Notes under the pieces: model-generated
What the model saw: only the letters and a program-made list of their open reading frames with translations
The model's database searches: none
What the model was told of the DNA's origin: nothing
Part shown: positions 32,956 to 45,583 of the stretch, piece after piece
Layout of the letters: each line of letters begins with the position of its first letter
How positions within the stretch are numbered: the stretch's first letter is position 1
Source of the DNA: Cryptomeria japonica
Lineage: Eukaryota > Streptophyta > Pinopsida > Cupressales > Cupressaceae
Assembly: GCF_030272615.1 (NCBI RefSeq)
Contig: NC_081413.1
Span: 186,267,669 to 186,331,668 of the forward strand
Direction: 5' to 3'
DNA: 64,000 nt
Position numbers and translations under genes: made by a program

Positions 32956-35900
32956 CTAAGTTGCCGGTTCGGGTTCCGGTTCCGGTTCGAAGAACCCAGT
33001 ATGCCGGTACGGCAAAATTTTGAAAAGGGGTTTGGGTTCGTTTGGGTTCATTAGTACAAAAACATGTAAATTTTATATATATATATATATATATATATTT
33101 TCATATTTGTGAAGCCTATAAGCATAAATTAAAATATGCATGTCACATAGCATCATATGAATAACAAAACAAACATAAACTTGTAATCATAGCATCATGA
33201 TCATACCATAATTGATAATAGCATCATATACATCAAGTTTAATATCAAAATGACAAAATATTCAAGTATCATTGTTTCAACTTTCAACAATATAAACTTA
33301 AAGTTTAATCATCAAATGGATCATCTAATTCTTCATCCTCCTCCTCCTCCTCCTCCTCATTGACATTGACATTACATGAGCCAATGCCACTTGCACTTGC
33401 ACTATAAGTTGGCTCAATTTCCGAGTCATCAAGTGTCAATGCAAGAAGCTGAGAAGCAGGAGCATCCAAATCAGTATGCTCTGGCTCTATATCCCACATC
33501 TTTGTTTCCCCTTGTGTGTAGTCATGTTGTTTGTGTGAAAGAAGATGTAGGTTGGAATGCACATATACTAAATTCTCCGCTCTTTTTGATAGCAACCTAT
33601 TGCGCTTTACTGAATGGATGAAAGAGTATGTGCTCCAATTTCTTTCTGAAGCAGATGAACTAACAACCTATGAAGACAAAGTAAACAATTAAAGTTATAC
33701 ATTAATAAAAATAAAATTACTAGCAACCTATGAAGACAAAGTAAACTAATAAATAAACTAAAACTTGTAAATTTAAAATTTTAATTAATTAAACTTACTT
33801 GTGATAAAACTTTTATAGCGAGGGGTTGTAGGTGTTGGAAGCATGTGCCATGGAAGTACCACCAGCTATGAGCATCTTTCTTGGATCTATGACGAAGTGC
33901 ATCAACACTTAGACCATTCCCATTTGCGAATTCTATGAACTCATTTGTAACAACATCTCACAAATCATCATCGGGATATAGTCTAAGAAATGCTGCCTTA
34001 TACCCATCAGATACTTCTAGATCTCTCCATGGTGGAATCCTTCCTGGTTTATCAAGAAATCGATTGCTATAGTACTTAGGTGTCAAGGCATAGGCAAGAA
34101 GGTGCAAAGGAGTGGTCATCTTATTCCACCTCTCTACAATAATTACTTCCAGTTCTTTGAAGAATTTCTCCTGAGGATCATTCTCTTTTTCATTTATAGT
34201 GACCTTTATTTTTTCAAGCATTGAATCAATGCCATCATAAATCTCACCTATGCAAAGCCTATCCATGTCTGTATAGCGAATCATGCTCATGATGGGCTCA
34301 GTGATACTTAGGAGATATGTAACAAGATCCCACCATTTCTCATTCAATATTCTATCCCTAATTTTTTCTGCCCTCTCAATGCTACTTTGCTTCCATACAG
34401 TCCAATTGGTGCTGATCACCATATTGCATAGTGCCACTCTAACTTTCACAAGTCGTCTTAAGACGATTGTGTTTGATGCAAAACGGGTCTTAGCAACCTA
34501 TAACACAAATTAATGCCAAATGATTAAAAAATAAAGCCAAACTTTAAAGAAGAATACACAATATAGCTTACACAATGATATTATTAACATTGAAAATTCA
34601 AAAAAATCAGAAAATGTAAAATTAAATTACTATTTCACTTACCTTCAATAGCTCCAAATTCGAATAGGTTCTAAAAATCCCTTGAGACATGTGGTGGTTT
34701 GTGATGAACATCTGGATGTACTCAGACTCTGCATACACATCTCTGATCCATTTTATTTTTTGCCCAATCCTTTGTAGCATAAGATTGAGTGAATGTACTG
34801 CACAAGGTGTCCAAAAGATGTGATCATAGCGTTGTTCAACCAACAAACCAGCAGCTCTACAATTTTTTGCATTGTCCGTTATGACTTGGACAACATTGCG
34901 AGGTCCCACAGACTCAATGGCAAAGATGAGAATTTCTGCAATAAATTGGCCATCTTTTATTTGGCCCTCACAATCCACAACTCTCAAAAACATTGCCCCT
35001 TTAGGGGACACCGCTATGACATTGATCAAGGGACGGTTTTTAGCATCTTTCCACCCATCTGAAACAATTGTTACACCTGTCTCAACCCATGAATCCCTTA
35101 TGGGTTTCAATGCATCTTCAACCCTCTTCACCTCTTTCTCCAATAATGTTCCACGTACCTTCTCATAACTGGGGCCCTTATACCCTCTTGGTGCCTCATT
35201 AACACTTTTTATCATTTGCTTCCAATATGGGGAGTGAACAACATTGAATGACAACCCATTTGCATAAATGCACCTTACTATATCTTGATCAGCATTGTCT
35301 CTACTCTCATTTTGGAATGCGGTTTCTAAAGGCCCCTTTGTTCTTTTACGTGTCAAGGGTGGTTCACTTTGAGGTTCATTTGTGACAAAGAAGGGGTGGT
35401 CTTCTACTACAATACTGGGATTAGAAGGGCCTTGCATTCCCCTTGTTTTCTTTGATGTGGTTTGGTTCAATCTACGGGCTTCCCTCTCTTCTGCCGCCTC
35501 ATGCTCCCTAATATATTTCATCACTATCTCATCTGGTATAGGTTTACCATTTTTTCTAGGGCATTTTTTGATGCCTCTTCCTTTTATTCCACACAAATGG
35601 CCTACCACCCGATAATATGAACTATTACGTTCAATATCACATCCATGGCATTTCCAACGGAATCCCCCACCTCCCGGAAGTTGTTTTATAATGTCCACAT
35701 ATTTCCATAAGGGAGAATTTGGATCATTTCTTTGTTTTGCAATTATTTGTTCATTGCCAATGGAGGAAGATGTAGATGCCATTCTAGTTCCTATGGCAAG
35801 AAATAAAATAAACATATTCAAAAACAAAAACTAAATAATGAAAAAAAATTCAAGTTTCATGTTTGACAATTTGTGAAACAAAAATAGTTGGAAAAAAATG

Positions 35901-36362
35901 TTTAAAAACCTACCTCTTGAAGCCAATGGAAGCTTGAAAATGTATGGAAATGATGCTGCAACACTTGTTAAAGCTTCTAAAATCAGTCTTCAACTCCTCC
36001 TCTTTGATCTTGGAAGCCAAATTTTGTTCAACCTTTCTTCAACCTGCTCTCATAAAAAATTTGTTTGCAACACAAATGAGGTGAAATGTGTCAATAAAGT
36101 GTTTTAGAAGTGTTTTTTAGGTTATAATTTTCACTTTTTAAAAGGCGGAACTGAAAAAAAATTAAAATTTGCTTTGTTTTTTAACTTTATGGGCCGCCCA
36201 GCCGCTTGGGTTCGACTGGGTTCGACTGGGTTCGACCAGGGTCGAACCCACCCTGGGTTTTTCGAACCCTAGTCGAACCCAGGTCGAATCGGACCTATAC
36301 CACGGACCCGGTCGAACCCGGACCCGTACCAGGGCGTCCCAGGGGCGAACCCGGTAACTTAG
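32956..36362 (-). mobile_element. hAT transposon with transposase, nested in the outer element
   Basis: Perfect 8-bp TSD GAAAATAA (32948-32955, 36363-36370). Terminal inverted repeat CTAAGTTGCCGG at the left; the right end read inward is CTAAGTTACCGG. Subterminal regions carry clustered GGTTCG / CGAACC repeats (32964-32995, 36205-36350). Length 3,407 bp, with the transposase on the minus strand. Confidence 0.93.
33305..35782 (-). pseudogene. hAT transposase (BED finger, DUF659, dimerisation), one stop codon
   Basis: Three exons on the minus strand with consensus splice sites: 35782-34643 (donor GTAAGT), 34497-33799, 33667-33305; about 733 codons. ATG at 35782 is chosen over the upstream in-frame ATG because it starts 'MASTSSSIG', a usual start for this class. 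Exon 1 has a BED-like zinc finger ('WKCHGC...GHLCGIKGRGIKKC') and the DUF659 RNase-H-fold with 'VSDGWKD' and 'VITDNAKN' (two catalytic Asp) and 'TPCAVHSLNLML' (the C-x-x-H motif). Exon 3 has 'SSASERNWSTYSFIHS' carrying the catalytic Glu and the dimerisation region, then an acidic tail. The only break is TGA at 33958-33960 in exon 2, plausibly from CGA. It may have been active very recently. Confidence 0.92.
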
Positions 36363-36848
36363 GAAAATAATAAAAGTATTTTTGGCCTTGCAGGGCATTG
36401 CCCCTCGACCCCGCCCTGTATCGCGACAAGGAACGCGCAAGGGGCGCTGCCCCTTGACCCCAACTTGGGGGTGCTAACCCCAAACCCCCGTTGAAAAATA
36501 TAGGGGGAAATCGCACCGATAGAAGTAGGGAAAATTTAACCTCCAAGTCTAATTAGGCTCCATATAACAACACAATTAGCATTGAAGAAATCTTGGGATT
36601 TAGATTTAGTATTTCAAATTTATTATAGTCTCATTTGAAATGTAATTCTTAATTTCTTATACTGTAATACTGTCATACATCTTTTCAAAACTAGTTTTTC
36701 AAGTACTATATGTATAGGTATAACTATATCAGCACCACCACCCCGCCACCCCCCCCCACCGTCGTCCCCCCGCCGTCCCCAAACTTAGGCCCTTGGTCCC
36801 CTCATCCCAGAAACGCGTCCCCAACGCCCGTGAAACACTGTAGATGAA

Positions 36849-37402
36849 TAAAATAAAATAAATCTCTTTTGAAAGCAATAGAACTCACCAAGTCCAACTG
36901 AAACCCACGACACCGAACTGAGAGAGGAATTGAGGCCACGAACAAGCACTAAAAATAGCAATAGGCTAAAAATAGAGAGTTTGCTAGAAACTCTGGAAAA
37001 ACACTGTAGGAGCTCACCTCAGTACACTGAGTCCCCTAACCACATCCACTTAGCCTACGAGAACCTGGGAATAGGCTAATGGAAACTCATACTGAGCTAG
37101 GTGCAAGAAGGGGACATGATAGGTGTCTGGCAAATCTTGTATTTACTATTAATTGGTTTGATGTTTTGTTTGGGATAATTGTAAGTTCTTCTTTTATGGA
37201 TAATTTTTCACATAAGTTATGGTTTGTCATGGCTTTTGAAGTTCTATGGTTTATCTAGATTTCTGGAAATGAGGATGTTTTTCAAGGACATGAGTTGGCT
37301 TTTCATCAAAAGTCACTATTTCTCTGATTCAATGCTAAGGCTTTGCAAACGCACGAGAAGAAGGATGGTGTTGTACAATTCATTAAGGCAGGGGTATAGA
37401 TG
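36849..37402 (+). pseudogene. Possible LINE ORF1 relic (left of hAT 2)
   Basis: Stretches such as 'QTHEKKDGVVQFIKAG' run up to the hAT insertion at 37411, and translation resumes on the other side at 41202 with 'FHWSRIPDGLVYDQDGWPVQKD'. This suggests an interrupted coding sequence with the linker character of a LINE ORF1. Weak; no signature domain is complete. Confidence 0.3.
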
Positions 37403-37410
37403 ATCCCAAT

Positions 37411-40400
37411 CATAGTTGGACTACTCGCCAAAAACTCGGTGAGTAGCAAAAACTTGCCGGGTTTTTGGGCCAGGCGAGTAAATTCAACCTCTACTCGCCC
37501 AAAAACTCAGCGAGTCTGAGTTAAAAACTCGCCCGTCTGTTTCTTCATAGCCGAAAACGGTAGAAAGTATAGTCATTTTTTGGTTTTTGATTGGGTTTTG
37601 GGCTAAGAAGGGGGAAATTGACTTGGAGTGACTTGCAAGGTGATTTGGAGTGATTTTTGAGTAATTCCAAGTGGATTTGAAGGGGATTTGAAGGGAAAAA
37701 CAGATTCCCAAGTTAGATTTTTTTTTTTTTTTCTATGCTTTTTTAAAACAATTTGTTTATTTTTTGTTGCATTTAGATGGATTAGAAATGATTCCTAGGT
37801 AGTCTAAATCCTTTCTAAGTTATTTACACAAGATTTAACACTATATTTGACAAGTTTTGTTGAATTTTCACAATTTTTTTGAAGAATCTAGTTTTCAAAA
37901 AAAAATTCAAAGCCTACTTTTTTTTTTTAAAAAACTTTGAATGATATCTAAATTTATTTATACTAATGTAGATAGTTTGCTAAATTGTTTAACTAAAATG
38001 TTAATTTTTTTTTTCACTTTGTATGTGTAGGTTAAGTAAGCATTAATCATGGCAAGGGAGCAATGGCCACTAGATCCATGCCCATCTGGATATATAGGCA
38101 CCCGTCCTAGAGGTGCTAGAGATGGGGCATGGAGGTATGCCTATGAAGGACCCGATCCTGGGTCAATTATATGCATAAAGTGTGAGAAAATACTTCATGG
38201 AGGCATCAACCGCCTCAAATACCACCTTGCACGAATAGACAGGCATGATGCTAGAGCATACCCTGGGACCAATGAAGAAATAAAAAGACAAAAGAATGCC
38301 CTACTTGCAGCTGGGGAAGAGAAGAAATTGCAAAGGGAGAGGGCAAAGCTAGCCATGAGATCAGCCATAGCTAAATCTCAAGGTGTTTCTGTTGACCTTG
38401 AAGAGGAACAAGAAGCACTTGAGGGCATAGTGGGCTCTCGGCGTAGCCCACGTATCCGCAAACCCACCACCACCTCGCCCATTGCTTTTGCTTCCTCTAG
38501 TAGAGTACCTGGCACTGTTCCACTTCCATCATCACACCTGGAGCACAACCATCATTAGAGGCCACTGGATGGAATAAGGAGGTACATAAGAAAACCAACA
38601 TTGCAGTAACTGATTTTTGGTACTTCAACAACATTGCATTCAATGTGGCGAACAATCCTTATTGGCTGAATTTGGTGACTGCTATGATAGTTTCAGGAAA
38701 GGGGTACAAGGTTGGCCCCTTCTCGCAAGGATTTGAGTGGAAGGTTAGTAAATTACTACATAGTCCACATGATTTCATTTTTAATTATTTTTTAGATTTC
38801 TTGTTTATTAAATCAGAATTGTGTACTAAGACCTAATTTCACTTTGCACTTACAACTTGCTCACAAATGCAGTTGCTAGGGCAAGAGAAGTGATGGAGGA
38901 TCAAAAAATTGAATGGGCAAATTATGGCTGCACCATTCTTTCTGATGGGTGGACAGATGGCAAGAACTGCACCATCATCAATTTTTTGGTTGCTTGCAAG
39001 GAGAATGTAGTGTTCTTGAAATCTATTGATGCCTCCAGCAAGGTGAAAAATGCAGAAACATTGGCTGGAATGTTGGAGCATGTCGTCATGGAGGTGGGGG
39101 TAGAGAATGTGGTGCAAATCATCACAGATAATGCAGCAGCATATGTGTCAGCAGGTAGAATCCTTTTAAATTATCACCTTTAGGCATTAGCAATATTTTC
39201 ATTTGTTGTGGCTTTGTTTTACTTGGTTGCATATTTCTTAAGAATAAATTCTTCTTTTGCAGGAAGAATCCTCCAAGAGAGGCACCCCACTCCTTTTTGG
39301 ACACCTTGTGCAGCACATGTCCTTGACCTTCTTTTGGAGGACATAGGATAACTTGAGTGGGTGCCTCCAATTGTGGAAGATGCAAGGAGGATCACCAAAT
39401 ATATTTACAATCACCCTTGGGTCCTAAATTTGATGAGACAACACACCCAAGGGAAAGATTTGGTGAGAGCTGGTGTCACAAGGTTTGCAACGATTTTCTT
39501 GACGTTGCAAAGCCTTCTTGCTGCATTGACTTCTTTGAAACAAATGTTTGTGAGTGGAGAATGGCTTAACTCACCTTATTCAAAGAAGCCTGAAGGAGAG
39601 GTTGTCGCATGCATAGTCTTCGACAGCCAATTTGCACAAAGGGCTGCAGAGATTGTGAAGGTTGTTACTTCAAAACTTTAATTTTTAAATTTTAGGTACT
39701 CTTGATTCAAGTCTCTCATTACTAATTTGTAACTTCATTATTTAATCTTTTTGTAATTTGTATTTTTCAATTCTAGGTGTCAGGGCCCTTGGTTCGAGTT
39801 CTTCGCTTGGTGGATGGGGATAAAACCCCAATGGGATATCTTTATGAGGCCATGTATAGGGCCAAGGAGTCTATCAAAAATTACTACAAGGGGGATAGAC
39901 TCAAATTTGATCCCATTTGGGAAATTGTTGATAGGAGGTGGAACAATCAGCTCCACCAACCCATTCATACAGCAGGGTACTTCCTCAACCCTCGTTTTAG
40001 GTTCGGGAGTTCTTACTCAGATCCGAATGGAGAAGTCATGGAGGGCCTCAGTACATGCATTGAGAGGATGGTACCCAATGTTGAGGAGAGAGACCTCATT
40101 GTGAGTGAGCTCCAAAATTATGAGGGAGGAAGGGGTAAGCTATTCTCTTCAGAGCTGGCTAGGAGAGGAAGAACCACTCAAACCCCGAGTATAACCATTT
40201 GCCATTTGGATTTGGGATCTAAAATGATTGATAAATTATGTTTTCTCTTTTCTCTTTGCTTTCTAACTTTTACATTTTATTTATTTTGCAGATGCTTGGT
40301 GGCAAAATTGGGGTGGAAACACCCCACATCTCAAAAAATTTGCCCGCAAAGTCTTATGTCAGCCTTGCAGTTCATCCAATTGTGAGCGCAATTGGAGCTT

Positions 40401-41193
40401 GTTTGAAGCAATCCACACGAAGAAGAGGAGCAAGTTAGCATAGAAACGACTCAATGTCCTTGTCTACGTGCGATATAATCTTCGATTGCGCATAAGGTAG
40501 AGGAATTAGAAGGTGGTCCAATTGACTTGGATGATATAGATCCTTACAGTGATTGGACATCACAGGAGCAGCCTCCATTGTTTTCCGACACTGACATCAC
40601 TGATTTGGAGAGGCAGGCTATGGAGGGGGGTGGATTTGGTTTCAAGATGGATGACATTGAGGAGGAAGAGGATGAGGATGAGGATTCATTGCCAGTGCCA
40701 GAAGCAGGTGGAGACCTAGCATCATCCAGGATGGAGGATGAGTCAGCCATACCGAGCGAGGAGGCACAATCACGCCCACAGCAAACTTATACGACTAGAC
40801 CCTCTAGTTCTACCTCTCCCCAAGTTTTTGCTAGAGCTGGGAAGAGGAAGTTGTAATTGTAGTTTGTAATGATGTATTTACTTTTGTTTTTACAAAAACT
40901 ATTTACTATTTTGCTTCCAGGCTTCCAGCCATCAGCACTCCTCATGAGGATGCGATTTTGTAGACACTTTGCATTTAAATATATCTAGAATCAGCTTGTT
41001 TCTTTTGTGTTATCATTTATTGACTCATTGGATGCATCTTCTCATTAAATTTTGCAAAAAAAAATGCATTTTATATTAAATTTAAGCATGTTTTTAAGTT
41101 GCCGAGTTTTTCGACGAGTTTTTCCGAGTTTTTCCCAAGTTTTTTTCCCAGGGGCTTGGCGAGTCGAGCCGAGTCACGAGTAGTCCAACTATG
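37411..41193 (+). mobile_element. hAT transposon 2 with coding capacity
   Basis: Perfect 8-bp TSD ATCCCAAT (37403-37410, 41194-41201) and a perfect 17-bp terminal inverted repeat CATAGTTGGACTACTCG. Subterminal repeats of ACTCGCC / AAAACTCGGCGAG type lie in 37430-37535 and 41098-41180. Length 3,783 bp. The termini, subterminal repeats and 3' 330 bp match the deletion derivative at 118-1162, placing both in one family. Confidence 0.95.
38049..40858 (+). pseudogene. hAT 2 transposase, five exons, degraded
   Basis: ATG at 38049. Approximate exons: 38049-38743 (frameshift about 38550), 38857/38873-39154, 39263-39660, 39777-40188, 40292-40858, with mostly good GT/AG signals. Exon 1 holds the BED-like finger ('CIKC...RLKYHLARIDRHD') and 'TDFWYFNNIAFNVANNPY'. 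Exon 2 has 'LSDGWTDG' and 'IITDNAAAY' (catalytic Asp residues); exon 3 'TPCAAHVLDLLL'; exon 5 'AWWQNWG' and 'SSSNCERNWSLFEA', the Glu-bearing dimerisation motif. Stops at 39349 (TAA), 40441 (TAG) and 40498 (TAG) and a second frameshift inactivate it. The tail is acidic (Glu/Asp-rich, about 40660) and ends 'AGKRKL'. Acceptor of exon 2 is unclear. Confidence 0.9.
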
Positions 41194-41201
41194 ATCCCAA
41201 T

Positions 41202-41790
41202 ACCTTCCACTGGAGCAGGATTCCCGATGGTTTGGTTTATGATCAGGATGGGTGGCCAGTTCAGAAGGATATTATTGTTGCTTTTTCTTCGCATCATTCC
41301 TTGGAATTTTTGTTCTTTTGAATCTTTTCAGTTGGATTTTTCTGCTCCTGTTGTGATGTGAATGTTGATTACCTTGGTGCCAGCCATGCTGGTTGTTTTT
41401 CTGCTGTTGATGTTAACAGTGCTGTTGGTTTTTCTGATGATGCTGGTGGCAGTGCGGTAGATAAAACTGTTTATTAATTCAAATTGATTTAAATGTTTCT
41501 TCTGGTGATGGAAATCTGAATCCTATGGATTGTGAATTCATTGCTAAAGAGTGTCCTGTTGATATTCTTCCTAATGCTGTAGCTGATACTGGTGGGGGTG
41601 CTCTTAGCAAAGGGAACAAATTTGTTGAAGGTTCTGGGCAAGTTGATGTTCAAAATGTTCTAAAGCCTTCTTCTGACAGTTATATGGATAGTTCTCCTTT
41701 GCTAGCAATTTCTATCATAATTTATCCTGATTCCTGGCTTCAGGATTGTGTTGATTTCAGATATATCTTAAGAGAGGGGTGTTAAGTACT
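41202..41790 (+). pseudogene. Possible LINE ORF1 relic (right of hAT 2)
   Basis: Continuation of the sequence interrupted by hAT 2; Ser/Asp/Val-rich frames with stops (for example 'ECPVDILPNAVADTGGGALS' at 41545). Low complexity linker-like composition; no defining domain. Confidence 0.3.
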
Positions 41791-41916
41791 ATATTGATAA
41801 GTTGGATAAGAAAGAACGTGGTAAGGATGGCCAATTAAATGTTATATATGTTGCTACTTTTGTATTATCCCCTTTCCGATACTATGTTTATAATGATGTA
41901 AGGTTCTGGCAATACG

Positions 41917-43140
41917 GATATAGTTGACCATGGTAAATGATTTTTTTTCTTCTCTTTTAATAATTTTTGTATTAGCTGGGTGATTCTGTTATGATGTTTG
42001 TAGTCATCTGCTCATAAGAGACATATTTGTAAACTACTACTAACATGTATATGTGCATGCATACGCAAGTTTACAAAAATATGTGAGTACTCGCAGGACG
42101 TACGGGTACTGACAGCAAGTTACTTGCAGTAAAACTCGCCACAGGTTTTTGCAGACTTGCTGCCATTTTCCTGCTAGTACTTGCCAAAAATTGCAAGTTT
42201 TTATGCCAAAACACGGGTCAAAGTCGTCTTGAACCATCCAAAAAACCCTAAGTCACAAACATGAAGTTTTAAAGCCATTTTTCTGCATTTTGTGGTCACG
42301 ATTGTTGATGCAACTAGGGTTCTGCTCATGGCTCTACGGCACATGTGATAGGGCACCTATCAGTAGCAACTTTGTTTCCAGAGGACAGAGAATAATTCTC
42401 GGATGCTAGCCACTTCTCTTCCCAGACACAGCAATTGTTCCTTGTTGTTTTATACAGGTCATGAATTTTTATAATCATGTCTATTCAAATGTCAAATTAA
42501 AGTATATTAAAATATTTATAATGGAGATATGTGGAAATCTTCATAATTTATAATACAAAATATAATCATGTCTATTCTCATATCAAATTAAAGTATATTA
42601 AAATCTTTATAATGGAACGAAGAAGAATAGATCAAAATATGTGGAAAAATTCATATTTCTCAATATAGTAAATCAATGTATAATAGTACATGTAAATATA
42701 AAAAGGTGGTGTAAGCACCTTCTAACCATTCAAATAAGTGAATTCCACTTTCTAATCAGGTGTGGTTACCTATGACAAACATTAGATATACAATGTAGAA
42801 GTAAAAATACATAGAGGGGAAAAATAAGCATATATGTGTATATTCAAAGTATATTTTAAAAAATTGTGTTTTCAAATGTTCAATAAATTTGACGCATTTT
42901 TTCCCAAGTTTTTGCCAAACCCCAAGTTTTAAAAAATTTTAGGCCTGCCAAGTTATTACCAAGTCTGAGTTTTTCAACTATATGTATATATTAAAAGAAA
43001 CTGATATAGTTGATCATGGTGGATGGATTTGTTTGTTGTCTTTTGGTCTTTTTTGTATCAGCTGGGGTGATCATTTGTTGATATTTGTAATCAATTGCTC
43101 ATAGGAGCCATATTTGTAAACTCTTGCTCTACGTAATATA
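41917..43140. repeat. Direct repeats of about 140 bp flanking a possible hAT relic
   Basis: 41917-42055 and 43007-43140 are diverged direct copies (both begin 'gatatagttga.catggt' and include 'ctcata.gag.catatttgtaaact'). Between them the ends of 42060-42985 contain 'actcgc', 'caagttttt' and a terminal 'gagtttttcaacta', reminiscent of the subterminal and terminal sequence of the hAT 2 family. No clear TSD, so the hAT assignment is tentative. Confidence 0.4.
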
Positions 43141-43195
43141 CATATAAATTCACATGTATATATATATATATATGTACACACACATATTTCACATC

Positions 43196-43481
43196 TAGTA
43201 ATAGGAAGGGGAATCTTGGCAACATTGCCAAGTTGGAAAGGGTAGAATCCTATTTTTTGAGGAGGGTGAGTTTCAGGAGTGAAGCCCACCATTATATTAG
43301 AGGCCTAATGTAGATATATTTTAAATTTAATATGTTATATTAAATTTTGATAAATATCTATATCTGGTATTCGAGTTATGAGTGAATTGCCTCCACACCT
43401 GCAACTCACCCTCCTAAAGAAACAGGATTCTCCCCTTCCCCACCAGGCAATACTGCCAGAGATTCCACTTCCTATTACTTC
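43196..43481. repeat. Foldback: 93-bp inverted repeat around a 100-bp loop
   Basis: Left arm 43196-43288 and right arm 43389-43481 are inverted copies, roughly 80 per cent identical by eye. Both read 'agtaataggaag.ggaatct' and 'aggagggtgagtt.caggtg' inward. The loop is AT-rich. It could be a MITE or a transcribed hairpin; flanking duplications were not found. Confidence 0.75.
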
Positions 43482-43739
43482 CCCGCTGAAATGGGAACTG
43501 AGGCAGCAGTTCCCACCCCCTACTCATTCCCAGGGAAGTACAATCACCATAATCTCAGAAAGAAGATGGAGCTAGGAGTTAGACCAAGATCTGTTACTTC
43601 GTAGATTGGCCTTAAAAAGGCCAAAGTCTTGTTATCTTGTTTCTTTTAAGCAGCTGTAATTACTGAAAATTTTAGGAGCTCATCTAAGTTACCTTCACAG
43701 GAGATCTGAAGTTATGGGTTATTACAGGTTTAGAAGCAA

Positions 43740-45380
43740 AAATGGGTATCCTACAAAATGATATTTAAGTAATGTGATTCAAAATTTCTTATCATTTGGT
43801 TTCGCACATCTGGCCATTGAAATTTGGCATTGTTCCTTCTTTTGTTAAGCAACCTTCTCAAAACCTCTTCTATTTAGCAAAAACACAACACAGATACAAT
43901 TCAAAGTTTTTACACTTTTATTTCACAAAGCTGGCCATTGTGATTTGGCTTTGGTCCCTTTTCTTGCAGAAAGACCTTCACAACACTCCTCTATCTAGCA
44001 AAAAGATGACACCAATTGAACCTTCTCATGTACTTCTTTTCTAAACTTCAATGTCTTGGACAATGATGAACTTCAGAGGGTACCAATTAAACAAAGTTTC
44101 ATTTATTCATTCAGAATTGGACAAGAATAGAAGTGTAGGATGGTTGAAAAATGTTTTCAGCTCAAAAACTAGAGAAATTTATTATAAGGCAATCATTATA
44201 CGATGGATTTACAATTTATATAAAAGCTTAAAAAATGACTTCAGAGGAAGAATCCTAGTTGCCAAATTCAAATTTATAATGTGGTTATAAGCTAGCCTGT
44301 TGAATAAAAAAATCCAACCAAAAATACTGTAACTGAAGAACCTCTGGTAAAACTTTTATCACTTTCATATCCCACATCCCACAAAATACTGTAATAAAAG
44401 ACAACCTTCAGGTGAAGCTTTCATTTCTTTCTTTAACATATGCTCAAACCAGAATCTAAATCCTACACTCAAGAGCTTTTACTTCTTGAGTCACGTCTTC
44501 TGGTAAAAAAATATTTTTTTTTCAAACATTAGCTCAACCAGAAACCAAACCTTTGTCAACCAATAAATTCAATGGTAAAAAGATCGAATCAGTATTTGAT
44601 CCAATCATCTTTCGGCAAAACTATTTGATGCCCTACGAAAATAGTAGAACTGACAAGGCCTTGTGTGTATTTCAAAGCTTCATCTTCCAACTGAAATCAG
44701 TTTCTTTCTCAACATAAACTCAACCAGAAAACTGTCAAAATCTGCAAGCCTGTGAAACCCTACAAAACCTATAAAGCATAGTCCTTTGAAACCCTAAAAA
44801 TCCTAAATTCAAGTAAAACAAGCAAAACCTGCTTGAGTATATTTCATAAAGTACATCTTCTGCCAAAAATTTTGCATTTATCAACATAAACTCAATCTGA
44901 AAGAAATCCTCAATTGTGAACAACAAGAAAGTAAACCTAACTCCTTAACAACAAAAATATTAATTTATCAATTATGTTTCCAAATGAACATATTTATTGG
45001 GGGCAAAATAAGTTAAATATATTATACAGCAGGAGAATCTGATAAAAAAATTCCCCTTAAAATGTCGATGCAAGAAAGTTTAAGATACAGTTTGTATTCT
45101 GATGAACGTGCTCTTTCTAAAGATACACTCGTCTGGAAATCAAAACCTGAAAAGCCTAAACGCCCTTGAAACCCTTAATTCAAGTAGAAGGTACTTGTGG
45201 ATATTTGATACCGTCCATACTCTGATGAAAATGCTTGTTGTTTCCTAACATAAACTGAAGCAGACAAGAACCTGAACGCAGGAGAGACTTACCAAATTGG
45301 CTTTCGGGAATTAGATGTCGGAAGGAAATTTCTTTCCTTAACCAAGAAAAATCCCTAAAAGCATAGAAAGCCTAAATTCC
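43740..45380. repeat. Degenerate repeats downstream of the TPR gene; no gene
   Basis: Two copies of about 120 bp with 'ctggccattg.gatttggc.ttg' (43808 and 43930), then a loose series in which 'aacataaactcaaccagaaa' and 'cttctggtaaaa' recur (44445-45260). No coding potential. Confidence 0.5.
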
Positions 45381-45583
45381 AGAGTGATGAACCAAACTGA
45401 CCTTTGGGGATTTAATACAGTAGATACTATGACTGAATTGCGACTTATTTTCCTACCTAAAATCAGAAGAGACGGACGAATCATGATTGCCTTTCGACCA
45501 AAGCCTTATTATTTTCCAACTTTTAAAAAAAGTAATAAGAAAAGCAAAACCCTAAAACGCGCCCCCTCTTCAAATCTTAGAAA

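Larger units (their letters stand above)
32635..36840. mobile_element. Outer hAT-like non-autonomous element (about 0.79 kb plus nested insert)
   Basis: Perfect 8-bp TSD TAGATGAA (32627-32634, 36841-36848). Terminal inverted repeats: the left end begins CAGTGTTCCACGGGGACG and the right end, read inward, CAGTGTTTCACGGGCGTTGG. Both subterminal regions are extremely G/C-biased, with many GGGGACG / CGTCCCC repeats (32640-32830, 36735-36825), quite unlike neighbouring DNA. Excluding the nested element (32956-36362) and one TSD copy it is about 790 bp with no coding sequence, so it is a MITE-sized hAT mobilised in trans. Confidence 0.9.

Noticed and set aside
33305-35782. Domesticated hAT host gene
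   Set aside because: It sits within intact terminal inverted repeats and an 8-bp TSD and contains a stop codon, so it is a transposon gene and not a domesticated one.
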